From: Parabacteroides sp. Marseille-P3160
Lineage (GTDB): Bacteria > Bacteroidota > Bacteroidia > Bacteroidales > Tannerellaceae
Assembly: GCF_900162725.1 (NCBI RefSeq)
Contig: NZ_LT799418.1
Span: 1,392,627 to 1,456,626 of the forward strand
Length of the DNA: 64,000 bases
Direction: 5' to 3'
Shown here: in pieces, positions 34,573-44,436 of the stretch
Numbering within the stretch: position 1 is the first letter of the stretch
How the letters are laid out: each line of letters starts with the position of its first letter
Made by a program: the position numbers and the translations under genes
The notes under the pieces: generated by a model
Told to the model about the DNA's origin: nothing
The model's input: the letters and a program-made list of their open reading frames with translations, nothing else
The model's database searches: none

Positions 34573-36213
34573 ATGAGCACAAAGACAAGCAAGCATCCTG
34601 CCGGCCTCGTTTTCCTGTTTATGACGGAAATGTGGGAGCGCTTCGGTTACTATCTGATGTTGGGTATTTTCACGCTTTATCTAATGAGTGCCGATGGCAT
34701 GGGGATGGAGCAAAGTAGAGCATATGATATCGTAGGCACCTACCTGGGATTGGTATATCTGACCCCTTTTCTTGGAGGGATGATTGCTGATAAATTGCTC
34801 GGCTACCGCTTGTCTATTATTATAGGTGGATTATTGATGGCTTTGGGTTATGCATTGCTGTCTATACCTTCGGAGAACCTATTATGGGGAGCTTTGCTGC
34901 TGATCATATTTGGAAACGGCTTCTTCAAGCCGAACATGACTACTTTATTGGGTAACTTATATACCAAGGAGCAATATAAAGCCCAGAAGGATGCAGGTTA
35001 CAGCTTTTTTTACATGAGAGTGAACGTAGGTGCTTTCATTTGTAATTTTGTGGCGGCTTTCCTTCGGAATGAGTATGGCTGGGGATATGCTTTCCTGGCA
35101 GCAAGTATAGGCATGATCGTCGGTCTAATAGTATTTCTCTCGGGTACAAAGCATATAAAGGAAGCCGATATCATTAAAAAACAGGAACACGCCGGTTCGG
35201 ATATCAGCAAAGTGCTGCTGTATGTCTTTGTGCCGGCGATTCTTTTTGCAGCGGTAGGGTGGCTGATCCCCGGTAATCTGCTCGGGACGGATTCGGCTGA
35301 TGCCTTTTTATTTGCCTGTGTTCCGGTCATCGTGTTTTTCGGTTCTCTTGTGTTCCGGGCACCGAAAGCCGAGCATACTCAAATAAAAGCGCTGCTTATC
35401 GTATATGTGATCATGATACCTTTCTTTGCCGTGTTCCAGCAGAATGCGACCGCGTTGACTACCTTTGCCGAAACATATACCGACCGTGAAATGCCTGTCG
35501 CCATAGCAAAGGCGGCAGATGCTGCTAAAATGACACAGACGCTTACTTATGAGAAAGATTCCGTGCCGTTCTTAGATAGTCGTTTAAAAACGGTGGTAGA
35601 TAGGAATGATCAGATACTTAATACCTATGATTATCCGAGTTATTTTAAGAATCAGTCTCCCGACCGCTTGCCGGAAGAGGGACAAAAAGTGACGTTGCTG
35701 TCGACGGAGATTTTCCAATCGGTCGGTCCTTTTTTCATTGTTTTGTTGACTCCCTTGATGATCGGCTTTTTCTCTTTTCTGAAAAGAAGAGGCAAGGAAC
35801 CCTCTACCCCGGAAAAAATGGCTTGGGGATTGGTGATTACGGGATTATCATCATTGGTAATGGTATTTGCCGTTTTGTTTACCGATATTTATACCCACAA
35901 GGCTCCAATGTTGTGGCTGGTGGGCTGTTATGTCGTGATTACAGTAGGTGAATTATTGATCGGACCGATCGGTCTCTCGCTTACTTCCAAACTCAGCCCG
36001 AAGAATATTACCGCCTTTATGATGGGGGGATGGTTCTTGTCAAACTCGATCGGGAATAAACTGAGTGGAATCTTGGCCGGACTGTGGGATCAGTTTGACC
36101 ATAAGGCCTTTTTCTTTATGATGAATGCGGCCTTATGTCTGGTCGCGGCTGTCGTGATCTTCTCGCTGGTAAAATGGCTGAAAACGATTGTGAACGAGCA
36201 AGAAGCAGATTGA
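34573..36213 (+). CDS. POT/PTR2 family proton-dependent oligopeptide transporter
   Basis: This is 546 residues from the ATG at 34573 (MSTKTSKHPAGL). The ExxER proton-coupling motif is visible in helix 1 (MTEMWERFGYY), followed by GGMIADKLLGYR and FFKPNMTTLLGNLY. About 14 hydrophobic helices with a soluble insert of roughly 80 residues between about 300 and 385 are predicted. It imports di- and tripeptides by proton symport. The decayed peptidase genes that follow suggest that a peptide-use neighbourhood once existed here, although that link is inferred. Confidence 0.93.
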   Translation: MSTKTSKHPAGLVFLFMTEMWERFGYYLMLGIFTLYLMSADGMGMEQSRAYDIVGTYLGLVYLTPFLGGMIADKLLGYRLSIIIGGLLMALGYALLSIPSENLLWGALLLIIFGNGFFKPNMTTLLGNLYTKEQYKAQKDAGYSFFYMRVNVGAFICNFVAAFLRNEYGWGYAFLAASIGMIVGLIVFLSGTKHIKEADIIKKQEHAGSDISKVLLYVFVPAILFAAVGWLIPGNLLGTDSADAFLFACVPVIVFFGSLVFRAPKAEHTQIKALLIVYVIMIPFFAVFQQNATALTTFAETYTDREMPVAIAKAADAAKMTQTLTYEKDSVPFLDSRLKTVVDRNDQILNTYDYPSYFKNQSPDRLPEEGQKVTLLSTEIFQSVGPFFIVLLTPLMIGFFSFLKRRGKEPSTPEKMAWGLVITGLSSLVMVFAVLFTDIYTHKAPMLWLVGCYVVITVGELLIGPIGLSLTSKLSPKNITAFMMGGWFLSNSIGNKLSGILAGLWDQFDHKAFFFMMNAALCLVAAVVIFSLVKWLKTIVNEQEAD

Positions 36214-36252
36214 ATAAGATGTTTAAAATCTAATAAAATTAATATCATAAAT

Positions 36253-37062
36253 AAACGCATAGCCGACCTGAGGCTGTTTATGAAAGAACACGGTCTGCAT
36301 GCTTTTATTGTTCCGAGTACCGATCCGCATATGAGTGAGTATCCTCCCGCTTATTATGAAAGCAGGGTCTGGCTAAGTGGTTTCACCGGATCAGCTGGGA
36401 CGTTAGTGATAACCTTATCGAAGGCAGGTCTGTGGACGGACTCCCGCTATTTTATCCAGGCGGCTAATGAGTTGGAAGGTTCAGAAATCGCTCTATTCAA
36501 AGATCGTTTGCCAGAGACCCCTTCTTTTACCGACTGGCTCATTAGTGAACTAAAACCCGGAGAGGCTGTGGGTATCGATGCGAATGTCTATGCCGCCAAA
36601 GACGCCATGGTCCTGAAAGAACGCATCGGTGTTGCCGGTATTAATCTGGTGAGCGACTATGATCCGTTGTCTGCCATTTGGGAGAATCGTCCTTCGATCC
36701 CTAAAAGCAAGATTCGGATTTTCCCCGTCGAGTTTTCGGGCGAATCGACGGCAAGTAAGATCGCACGGATACGTGAGAGCATCCGCCAAGCAAAAGCCGA
36801 TTCGATTCTTATCAGTACGTTAGACACGATTGCCTGGACTTTTAATATTCGTGGAGCGGATGTTGCTTATAATCCGGTGGCTATTGCGTATGCCTTTATC
36901 TCATTGGATCGGGCTATTCTTTTTATTGAATATTTTATGCGAAACTTTTGTATTTTTACAGCATGTAAATGTGAACCGCTCCTTGTTCTTTTGCTTAATG
37001 AATATACTCTCGACGAACTACCTTCAGGTCTTTTGACTGTTAGGGCTTTCTCTCTTGGATAA
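36253..37062 (+). pseudogene. Truncated Xaa-Pro aminopeptidase (creatinase N-domain only)
   Basis: Homology to aminopeptidase P starts near 36253 (NKRIADLRLFM) and continues through AFIVPSTDPHMSEY, GFTGSAGTLVIT, LWTDSRYFIQA and ISTLDTIAWTFNIRG to about 36930. No ATG precedes it in frame (ATC/ATA codons stand where the start should be), so only an internal start at 36280 exists. After AILFIE the frame continues with unrelated residues, and the metal-binding M24 peptidase domain (roughly 350 residues) is absent. It is a remnant without activity. Confidence 0.8.
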
Positions 37063-37223
37063 CCGATGCAACCTTTTGAAAGAAATAAGTATCTATGTTA
37101 TAGGAATAATACAAACCATTATTTAATTCTAATGCTTATGAAAACAACTACTCCGCCACTGATATTTGTAACATACAGTCCTTTAGTCCTATGAAAATGT
37201 TTTATTGATAAAAACAAAAATAG

Positions 37224-37616
37224 ATGAAAAAACTAATTTTTTAAAGCACATTGATAATGCTTATTTCATGTAGTAAAGATGAGACCAATACTTCGCCTTT
37301 TGATCCCAAGAACGCGATAGTAGGTAAATGGGAACTAATAGAAAAAGGAGTTAGTGGTGTAACAGAACCATATAAAGCAAATAGATATATCGAATATTTA
37401 GAGAATGGTACGATGGTTTATTATTATGATGATACAAATGAATATGTTGTTTCTGAAGCTATATATTGGATAGATGATACTTTTTTGTATCATGGCTCAT
37501 ACGATAAAACTATCGTCATTAAATATTCATACAAATTTTATGAGGATAAAATATGGTTATAATTCATCGATATGTTTTCCACATTTGATACTTTTATTTA
37601 TCAACGTAAAAAATGA
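37224..37616 (+). pseudogene. Small lipocalin-like lipoprotein with two in-frame stops
   Basis: A single 131-codon frame from ATG 37224 to TGA 37616 reads MKKLIF, stop, STLIMLISC, then SKDETNTSP and IVGKWELIEKG, and ends FIYQRKK. The lipobox LISC and the IVGKWEL opening are typical of small Bacteroidales lipocalin-like lipoproteins. In-frame TAA codons at 37242 (in the signal peptide) and 37560 (about 18 codons before the end) interrupt an otherwise well-kept sequence. A TTG at 37251 would give only a partial signal peptide. Confidence 0.7.
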
Positions 37617-37621
37617 CAGTT

Positions 37622-38488
37622 ATGAGAAAACTGATTTTTGCAGCCATTTTTATGGTAATGGTAGGGAGCGGTTTAGCACAAGAAACGATTTTACTAAAAA
37701 ATTCCAAAGGAGTCCTTGAATCCGTAGAATTTTCTGCAGATGAGAAACGTACAATAGTTCCGGCAACCGCGGATGTCTTTTTTAAAGAGATGCTGGGTAT
37801 ATAATCAACCGACGAATTCAGGAAAACAGAACGGAAACAAAAACAAAAAGAATTTGCCCACGAACATTTTGAACAATATTATAAAGGTGTAAAAGTAGAA
37901 GGCGAAGGATATAACTTTCATTATAAAAACTGAAAAATGTAATTTGCACATGGGCATTATATAAGTATTAGTGACATTAATATCCAACCATCCATTACTG
38001 AACGTGAAGCAATGGAGAGTTTTGCCAGATACAAGAATATACCGTTGGAAGATGTTGTTGATTTTCTTGCGGAACTGATCATAAAGGAAATACCGGCAAA
38101 AACCGATACTGTGCCTATGCTCGTTTATAAAATCTATTTGTATGCCGATTACCGGCATAATACGGAAATAGGATTTATTGATGCACATACGAGAAAGGTG
38201 ATATTTACCGAACCAGCTTTGATCGATTTCTCCGCAACAGGGACCTTTGAAACCCGCTATTCAAGTACACAGCAGGAAATTACACACTATTATCAAGGAG
38301 GTTATCATTTGGTAGATCCCACCTGATCTGCTGTTATACATACATGGAATTTAGAGGGGCGCACAGACTTTTTCAATCCTGCCGGAACAACAAGTGCCAT
38401 AGAATTAATAGATTATAACAATGCTTGGACGCAAACGGAACACCGATCCAACAACAACGATATGGGATCGGATCTGAAGGAAGAGTGA
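37622..38488 (+). pseudogene. M4-type (thermolysin-like) metallopeptidase remnant, propeptide region
   Basis: One frame of 289 codons starts with a signal peptide (MRKLIFAAIFMVMVGSGLAQ), continues through FTP/PepSY-like propeptide sequence (HEHFEQYYKGVKVEGEG, PMLVYKIYLYADY, EIGFIDAHTRKV) and ends in the start of an M4 domain (TFETRYSSTQ, TWNLEGRTDFFNPAG, NNNDMGSDL). In-frame stops occur at 37802, 37931, 37940 and 38324, and there is no frameshift. The HExxH zinc site and the rest of the peptidase are missing. Confidence 0.78.
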
Positions 38489-38591
38489 AAATTAGCTGGT
38501 CATAGACAGACTTAATAAGGATAAAATAAATCATCTAAAGAACATCTTACAAAAAAATCTCATTTTTATTTTCATTTTTATAGAGAAGTTG

Positions 38592-38599
38592 TATATTTG
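38592..38599 (+). promoter_or_regulatory. -7 box (TATATTTG) of the trp operon
   Basis: This is a full match to TAnnTTTG, 20 nt before the trp leader ATG, so transcription should begin around 38605. No clear -33 TTTG is present. Confidence 0.6.
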
Positions 38600-38618
38600 C
38601 TGTCGAAATAACGGAAAA

Positions 38619-38681
38619 ATGAATACAGTGCTTGTAAATACATATTGGTGGTGGCGTCTCTTACAACTCAAAATGTCGTAA
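38619..38681 (+). CDS. trpL: trp operon leader peptide
   Basis: This 20-codon ORF, ATG to TAA, contains three consecutive Trp codons at 38646-38654 (sequence TYWWWRLLQLKMS at its end). It lies directly between a good -7 box and the trp attenuator, 120 nt upstream of trpB. It acts as a sensor of charged tRNA-Trp: a shortage stalls the ribosome at the Trp codons and leaves the antiterminator arm at 38674-38682 exposed. Its start has no Shine-Dalgarno, as is usual here. Confidence 0.9.
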   Translation: MNTVLVNTYWWWRLLQLKMS

Positions 38682-38756
38682 GGAGCGGTCCTATGTGTAT
38701 TATATAAGGAATAGATATAAATGAAGGCCTGTCGTACTTACGACAGGTCTTTTTGT
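38674..38756 (+). promoter_or_regulatory. trp transcription attenuator
   Basis: The terminator is CCTGTCGT (38728-38735) with ACGACAGG (38740-38747), a 4-nt loop, a stem extendable to 11 bp and a T-rich tail. The antiterminator is TGTCGTAAG (38674-38682, overlapping the leader stop codon), which pairs over 9 bp with CTTACGACA (38737-38745), using the terminator loop and 3' arm. The two structures exclude each other, and the free arm is covered when the leader is fully translated. Confidence 0.87.
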
Positions 38757-38800
38757 TTAGCGGAATAAGGAAAAACAATTATATAAATGATCAAAAGAAA

Positions 38801-40006
38801 ATGAAAACGTATCAAGTGGATGAGAAGGGGTATTACGGACGGTTCGGCGGGGCCTATGTTCCTGAAATACTGCATCAGTGTGTGGAGGATCTGCAGAAGA
38901 CATACCTGACTGTATTGGAGAGCGAATCTTTCCGCAAGGAATATGAACAGTTGCTGAGGGATTACGTGGGCCGTCCTTCGCCTCTCTATCTGGCGAAACG
39001 GTTAAGTGATAAATACGGATGCCGGATATACCTGAAGCGGGAAGACCTGAATCATACCGGAGCGCATAAGATCAATAATACGATCGGACAGATCCTGCTG
39101 GCCCGGCGGATGGGGAAAACAAGGATCATCGCCGAAACGGGAGCCGGCCAGCATGGGGTTGCCACGGCGACGGTCTGCGCCTTGATGGACATGCCTTGCG
39201 TCGTCTATATGGGCAAGACCGATGTAGAACGGCAACAGCCGAATGTGGAAAAGATGGAGATGCTCGGCGCGACGGTCGTACCGGTCACTTCCGGCAATAT
39301 GACGCTGAAGGACGCGACCAACGAGGCGATCCGCGACTGGTGTTGCCATCCTTCCGATACCTATTATATCATTGGATCGACCGTCGGCCCGCATCCTTAT
39401 CCGGATATGGTGGCGCGCCTTCAGTCCGTGATCAGCGAGGAGATCAAAAAACAGTTGCTGGAGCAGGAAGGGCGGGATTATCCCGACTATCTGTTCGCCT
39501 GTGTCGGCGGAGGAAGCAACGCGGCCGGAACCATTTACCATTATATCGACGACGACCGGGTGAAGATTATCCTGGCGGAAGCCGGTGGCAAAGGTGTGGA
39601 TTCCGGCGAAAGCGCCGCTACGATCCACTTGGGAAAACTCGGGATCATCCACGGCTCGCGTACCTTGGTGATGCAGAATGAAGACGGGCAGATCGAAGAG
39701 CCTTACTCCATCTCCGCCGGGCTGGATTATCCGGGGATCGGCCCGATTCATGCCAACCTGGCCTTGGAACACCGGGCGACTGTTTTGGCCATCGACGACG
39801 ATGAGGCGCTGGAGGCCGCTTTCGAACTGACAGCGTTCGAAGGCATCATCCCGGCATTGGAAAGCGCTCATGCGCTGGGTGCTTTGTCAAAAGTGGCGTT
39901 TAAACCCGAAGATGTGGTCGTGCTGACCGTTTCGGGTCGCGGGGACAAGGATATGGAAACTTATATCAAGGCGAAGAAGGCCGGCTATGGAAGTAAAAAC
40001 AATTAA
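38801..40006 (+). CDS. trpB: Tryptophan synthase beta chain
   Basis: This is 401 residues from the ATG at 38801 ([10 protein letters not shown]). The PLP lysine lies in HTGAHKINN, with [18 protein letters not shown], the GGGSNAAG phosphate loop and the family residues [11 protein letters not shown]. It condenses indole with serine to make tryptophan in an alpha2-beta2 complex with TrpA. As in other Bacteroidales it is the first gene of the operon rather than adjacent to trpA. It is expressed beyond the attenuator. Confidence 0.97.
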   Translation: MKTYQVDEKGYYGRFGGAYVPEILHQCVEDLQKTYLTVLESESFRKEYEQLLRDYVGRPSPLYLAKRLSDKYGCRIYLKREDLNHTGAHKINNTIGQILLARRMGKTRIIAETGAGQHGVATATVCALMDMPCVVYMGKTDVERQQPNVEKMEMLGATVVPVTSGNMTLKDATNEAIRDWCCHPSDTYYIIGSTVGPHPYPDMVARLQSVISEEIKKQLLEQEGRDYPDYLFACVGGGSNAAGTIYHYIDDDRVKIILAEAGGKGVDSGESAATIHLGKLGIIHGSRTLVMQNEDGQIEEPYSISAGLDYPGIGPIHANLALEHRATVLAIDDDEALEAAFELTAFEGIIPALESAHALGALSKVAFKPEDVVVLTVSGRGDKDMETYIKAKKAGYGSKNN

Positions 40007-40018
40007 TAGATAGGAAAG

Positions 40019-41422
40019 ATGGATTACATTTTTAAAACTAAAACAAAGCAGTTGCTCGGCGACTTGCATACACCGGTCAGCCTTTATCTGAAATTGAGGG
40101 ATCTTTACCCCGAGTCCGCTCTACTGGAAAGCTCGGACTTTCACGGAAATGAGAACAGCTTGTCTTTTATTGCGCTTTCCCCCCTGGCCAGTTATGGGGT
40201 CAATTGTGGAAAAGCGACCGCGACATATCCTGACGGCGTAACGGAGGTAACTACCCTGACCGAAGATTACCGGGTAGAGGATGCCTTGAACGCCTTTCTC
40301 CGTTGCTTTCAGGTAGAAGGCCCCAAGAAAGAGGTTTGCGGATTGTACGGATATACCGCTTTTGATGCCGTACGTTATTTCGAAAATATTCCGGTCATCG
40401 AGTCTCATCATGCGGAGAACGATGCACCGGATATTCTTTATATACTGTATAAGTACGTAATCGTGTTCGACCATTTCAGAAACGAACTGACGCTCGTCGA
40501 GCTGCTTCGTGAAAAAGAGGAAAGCGGCTTGGAAAGCATCGAGTCGATGATAGAGAATCGTAATTTCGCTTCCTATAACTTTATTCCGGAAGGAGAAGAG
40601 ACTTCTCCGATCACGGATGAGGAATACCGGGCGATGGTACGCGAAGGAGTGCGGCATTGCCTGCGGGGCGACGTTTTCCAGATCGTATTGAGCCGCCGCT
40701 TCGAGCAGCCTTTCAAGGGGGATGACTTTAAGGTCTACCGGGCCTTGCGGAGTATCAATCCGTCGCCTTACCTGTTCTATTTCGATTTCGGCGGATTCCG
40801 TATTTTCGGTTCTTCGCCGGAAACGCATTGCAAGGTGGGCGGCCGCCATGCCAGCATCGATCCGATTGCCGGGACGGCTTTCCGTACCGGGGATTTTGCC
40901 TTGGACAAACAACGGACGGAAGCTTTGTTGGCCGATCCGAAGGAAAATGCCGAGCATGTCATGCTGGTAGACCTTGCCAGGAATGACCTGAGCCGGAATG
41001 CGGATAACGTAAAGGTCGATTTCTACAAGGAGGTACAATATTACAGCCATGTGATCCATCTCGTTTCCCGCGTCAGCGGAGAGATCCGTCCGGACAGCAA
41101 CTCGATTAAGACCTATATCGATACCTTCCCTGCCGGAACGCTGAGCGGGGCACCCAAAGTGCGCGCCATGGAGCTGATCACCGAACTGGAAAAGCATAAC
41201 CGGGGTGCCTACGGAGGCTGCATCGGATTTATCGGACTAAACGGCGACCTGAATCAGGCCATTACGATCCGTACCTTTGTCAGCCGGGGAAACGTGCTGT
41301 ACTACCAGGCCGGAGCCGGAATCGTAGCCAAGAGCGATGATGCGCGTGAATTGCAGGAAGTGAACAGTAAATTGGGAGCGTTGAAAAAAGCGATCTCCTT
41401 AGCTGCAACCGTAAAGAATTAA
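40019..41422 (+). CDS. trpE: Anthranilate synthase component I
   Basis: This 467-residue chorismate-binding enzyme has the signatures FQIVLSRRF, IDPIAGTAFRTGD, LVDLARNDLSRN, GTLSGAPKVRAMELI and YGGCIGF in order. It converts chorismate and TrpG-supplied ammonia to anthranilate. A short LESSDF motif near residue 38 matches the LLES element of tryptophan-feedback-inhibited TrpE proteins, so allosteric inhibition is likely in addition to attenuation. It is 12 bp after trpB and 8 bp before trpG. Confidence 0.96.
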   Translation: MDYIFKTKTKQLLGDLHTPVSLYLKLRDLYPESALLESSDFHGNENSLSFIALSPLASYGVNCGKATATYPDGVTEVTTLTEDYRVEDALNAFLRCFQVEGPKKEVCGLYGYTAFDAVRYFENIPVIESHHAENDAPDILYILYKYVIVFDHFRNELTLVELLREKEESGLESIESMIENRNFASYNFIPEGEETSPITDEEYRAMVREGVRHCLRGDVFQIVLSRRFEQPFKGDDFKVYRALRSINPSPYLFYFDFGGFRIFGSSPETHCKVGGRHASIDPIAGTAFRTGDFALDKQRTEALLADPKENAEHVMLVDLARNDLSRNADNVKVDFYKEVQYYSHVIHLVSRVSGEIRPDSNSIKTYIDTFPAGTLSGAPKVRAMELITELEKHNRGAYGGCIGFIGLNGDLNQAITIRTFVSRGNVLYYQAGAGIVAKSDDARELQEVNSKLGALKKAISLAATVKN

Positions 41423-41430
41423 GATAGATC

Positions 41431-41997
41431 ATGAAAATATTATTATTCGACAATTACGATTCTTTCACTTATAATTTACTTCATATACTGAGGGAATTCG
41501 GTGCGGATGTGGAGGTGCACCGAAATGACAAGATTTCCCTGGATGAGGTCGACCGTTTCGATAAGATCGTCCTTTCTCCCGGACCAGGTATCCCCGAAGA
41601 GGCCGGCATCCTTTTACCGTTGATCCGGCGGTACGCCCCGACGAAATCCATTCTCGGCGTCTGCCTGGGCGAGCAGGCTATCGGCGAGGCTTTTGGGGCG
41701 AAGCTGGAGAACCTGACGAATGTGCATCATGGCGTCTGCTCTGAAATCCGTGTGATTGCCCGGGATCCACTGTTGGAAGGGTTGGAACCTGCTTTCCGCG
41801 CAGGTCGTTATCACTCCTGGGTAGTTTCGAAGGAGGACTTTCCGGATTGCCTCGAAATAACGGCCGAAGATCTGGTAGAGAAGCAAATCATGGCGATAAG
41901 GCATCGTAAATATGATGTACACGGGATCCAGTTTCATCCTGAGTCCATTCTTACGCCGCAAGGAAAAACAATTATTCGTAACTGGTTAAATTTATAA
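41431..41997 (+). CDS. trpG: Anthranilate synthase component II (glutamine amidotransferase)
   Basis: This 188-residue class I amidotransferase starts ILLFDNYDSFTYNL. Its catalytic Cys is in GVCLGEQAIGE and the His-Glu pair in VHGIQFHPESIL. It releases ammonia from glutamine for TrpE. The gene stands alone rather than fused to trpD, as is usual in Bacteroidales. It may also serve p-aminobenzoate synthesis, as in some bacteria, but no evidence for that is present here. Confidence 0.95.
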   Translation: MKILLFDNYDSFTYNLLHILREFGADVEVHRNDKISLDEVDRFDKIVLSPGPGIPEEAGILLPLIRRYAPTKSILGVCLGEQAIGEAFGAKLENLTNVHHGVCSEIRVIARDPLLEGLEPAFRAGRYHSWVVSKEDFPDCLEITAEDLVEKQIMAIRHRKYDVHGIQFHPESILTPQGKTIIRNWLNL

Positions 41998-42001
41998 GAT
42001 C

Positions 42002-42997
42002 ATGAAGGAAATATTATATAGATTATTCGAACATCAGTATCTGGGGCGGGAAGAAGCTCATCAGATCCTGCAAAACATTGCGGACGGCAAATACAGTGAA
42101 GCGCAGGTTGCAAGCCTGATCACGGTTTTCCTGATGCGCAGTATTTCCGTGGAGGAAGTGGCTGGATTCCGGGACGCCTTGCTGGAGATGCGGATCCCGG
42201 TTGATCTTTCGGAATTCCGGCCGATCGATATTGTCGGAACCGGCGGTGACGGAAAGAATACGTTTAACATCAGTACCGCCTCTTGCTTTGTCCTGGCGGG
42301 CGCCGGATATAAAGTGGTCAAACATGGGAACTACGGGGCGACTTCCGTCAGCGGCGCCAGCAATGTGATCGAACAGCACGGGGTTAAGTTTACTTCGGAT
42401 ATCGACCGTCTGCGCCGCTCTATCGAGGAAACGAACCTGGCCTATTTGCACGCGCCTTTGTTTAATCCGGCCTTGAAGGCAGTGGCTCCCGTCCGGAAAA
42501 GTTTGGGCGTCCGCAGTTTTTTCAATATCTTGGGCCCGTTGGTGAATCCGGTGCTGCCGGCTTATCAGTTGTTAGGTGTTTACAGCTTGCCGATGCTGCG
42601 TTTGTATAGTTATATTTATCAGGAGAGCGGTATCCGGTTCGGTGTAGTGCATAGTTTGGACGGATACGACGAAATCTCGTTGACAACCGAATTCAAGGTA
42701 TCGCTGCCGGAAATGGAAAAAGTCTATACCCCGGAGATGCTCGGTTTCGAGCGTTGTGAGGAGAAAGACCTATATGGCGGGGATACGCCGGAAGATGCGG
42801 CGAAAATATTCGATGCCGTACTGGGGAATACCGCGACGGCAGCGCAAAAGAACTGCGTGCTGGCTAATTCTGCTTTTGCGATCCAGGTGATCTGCCCGGA
42901 GAAGAAGATACAGGATTGCCTGGCGGAGGTGCGCGAATCGTTGGAGGGCGGGAAAGCACTGGCTTCCTTTAAGAAATTTGTTTCTTTAAATACCTGA
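42002..42997 (+). CDS. trpD: Anthranilate phosphoribosyltransferase
   Basis: This 331-residue protein has the PRPP-binding DIVGTGGDGKNTFNIST motif, KHGNYGATSVSGASNVIE and NPVLPAYQLLGVYS of the family. It adds a phosphoribosyl group to anthranilate. It starts 4 bp after trpG and ends 3 bp before trpC, so the two junctions suggest coupled translation. Confidence 0.95.
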   Translation: MKEILYRLFEHQYLGREEAHQILQNIADGKYSEAQVASLITVFLMRSISVEEVAGFRDALLEMRIPVDLSEFRPIDIVGTGGDGKNTFNISTASCFVLAGAGYKVVKHGNYGATSVSGASNVIEQHGVKFTSDIDRLRRSIEETNLAYLHAPLFNPALKAVAPVRKSLGVRSFFNILGPLVNPVLPAYQLLGVYSLPMLRLYSYIYQESGIRFGVVHSLDGYDEISLTTEFKVSLPEMEKVYTPEMLGFERCEEKDLYGGDTPEDAAKIFDAVLGNTATAAQKNCVLANSAFAIQVICPEKKIQDCLAEVRESLEGGKALASFKKFVSLNT

Positions 42998-43000
42998 ATA

Positions 43001-43813
43001 ATGAAAGATATATTAGACGAAATCGTTGCGAATAAACGGATTGAGATTGCCCGGCAAAAGGAAGCGGTTCCTCTGGAAACCCTTTTGGCTTTCGGAAGCG
43101 ATCGCCTGGAGCGGTCTACCCGTTCGATGCGGGCTTCGTTGGCGCAATCCAAGACAGGAATCATTGCCGAGTTCAAGCGGAAATCACCCTCCAAAGGGTG
43201 GCTCTACCCTGATGCGGACATCACGAAAGTGCTTCCCGCGTATGAAGCGGCAGGAGCAGCTGCTTGTTCTATCTTGACGGACGAGCGCTTTTTCGGCGGT
43301 TCTTTGGGAGATCTGCAGCGTGCCCGCCGGCTGGTGGAACTGCCTTTGCTGCGGAAAGATTTTATCCTCGATTCGTATCAGCTTTACCAGGCGCGGGTGA
43401 TGGGGGCGGACGCAGTCTTGTTGATCGCCTCCTGCCTGACGGAAGACGAGTGCTATTCTCTGGCCGAGACGGCTCATGTCCTGGGGTTGGAAGTTTTGCT
43501 GGAGGTACATCATCCCGGGGAGCTTTCCCGGTTGAACCCTTGCATCGACTTACTGGGGGTGAATAACCGGAATCTGGGAACTTTTTATACTGACGTCGGG
43601 AACTCATATCTTTTGATAGAAGGCATGAAAGAAGTGTCGGCGACTTATGGCTACTCCCCCTTGTTGGTTTCGGAAAGCGGAATCTCCAATCCGGAGACGG
43701 TGGCGCGGTTGCGGGCGTCCGGTTTCCGCGGTTTCCTGATCGGGGAGACTTTCATGCGTGCGGAGAATCCCGGGAAAGCGCTGGCTGACTTTATCGGAGG
43801 GTTGCCATGCTGA
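43001..43813 (+). CDS. trpC: Indole-3-glycerol-phosphate synthase
   Basis: This 270-residue (beta/alpha)8 protein has IIAEFKRKSPSKGWL, SILTDERFFGGSLGDL, LLRKDFILDSYQLYQA, LGVNNRNLGTF and LVSESGIS, all diagnostic. It closes the indole ring of the tryptophan pathway. The end overlaps trpF by 7 nt. Confidence 0.96.
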   Translation: MKDILDEIVANKRIEIARQKEAVPLETLLAFGSDRLERSTRSMRASLAQSKTGIIAEFKRKSPSKGWLYPDADITKVLPAYEAAGAAACSILTDERFFGGSLGDLQRARRLVELPLLRKDFILDSYQLYQARVMGADAVLLIASCLTEDECYSLAETAHVLGLEVLLEVHHPGELSRLNPCIDLLGVNNRNLGTFYTDVGNSYLLIEGMKEVSATYGYSPLLVSESGISNPETVARLRASGFRGFLIGETFMRAENPGKALADFIGGLPC

Positions 43814-44436
43814 TCAAGGTTTGCGGATTGCGCGAACCGGAGAATATCCGTGCAGTGGCGGCGCTGGCGGTCGACTGGATGGGATTTATCTTTTATCCCC
43901 GTTCGCCGCGCTATGTATCGCTGGATAAGGAACGGGTCGAGGCGATCCGTTCGTCTTCACGGAAGAAAGTCGGCGTCTTTGTCGATGCTCCGCTGGAACA
44001 GATGATGCAGGTCGCCGGTGAATTGGAGCTGGATTATCTGCAGCTACACGGGCATGAATCGCCGGAAACCTGTTACACCCTGCAGAAAAGGGGGCTTTCG
44101 GTCATTAAGGCTTTTCCGGTAGCGAGCGGAGAAGCGCTGCCGCCTACGGCAGACTATGATGGGCGGGTCGACTATTTCCTTTTCGACACGAAGGCGGCGG
44201 CTTATGGCGGTTCCGGCAAACGGTTCGACTGGTCTATCCTGGCCACCTACACCGGAAAGACGCCTTTTTTGCTGAGCGGCGGGCTTCATCCCGGCAGCCT
44301 CGGTGACTTGGCGGCCTTCCATCATTTGCAAATGGCAGGCATCGATCTGAACAGCGGCTTCGAAACGGAGCCGGCTTTGAAAGACATTCCCCGTTTGTCC
44401 GATTTTATCAATCACTACAAAAAACAACAACAATGA
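43807..44436 (+). CDS. trpF: Phosphoribosylanthranilate isomerase
   Basis: This 209-residue barrel starts [13 protein letters not shown] with the catalytic Cys. Other family marks are [36 protein letters not shown] and [10 protein letters not shown]. It carries out the Amadori rearrangement between TrpD and TrpC. It is a separate gene rather than fused to trpC, overlapping trpC by 7 nt and trpA by 4 nt. Confidence 0.95.
   Translation: MLIKVCGLREPENIRAVAALAVDWMGFIFYPRSPRYVSLDKERVEAIRSSSRKKVGVFVDAPLEQMMQVAGELELDYLQLHGHESPETCYTLQKRGLSVIKAFPVASGEALPPTADYDGRVDYFLFDTKAAAYGGSGKRFDWSILATYTGKTPFLLSGGLHPGSLGDLAAFHHLQMAGIDLNSGFETEPALKDIPRLSDFINHYKKQQQ

Noticed and set aside
39002-41197. Long minus-strand frames (289 and 358 codons) opposite trpB and trpE
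   Set aside because: They are antisense to clearly assigned genes in GC-rich codons and have no motif or start context.
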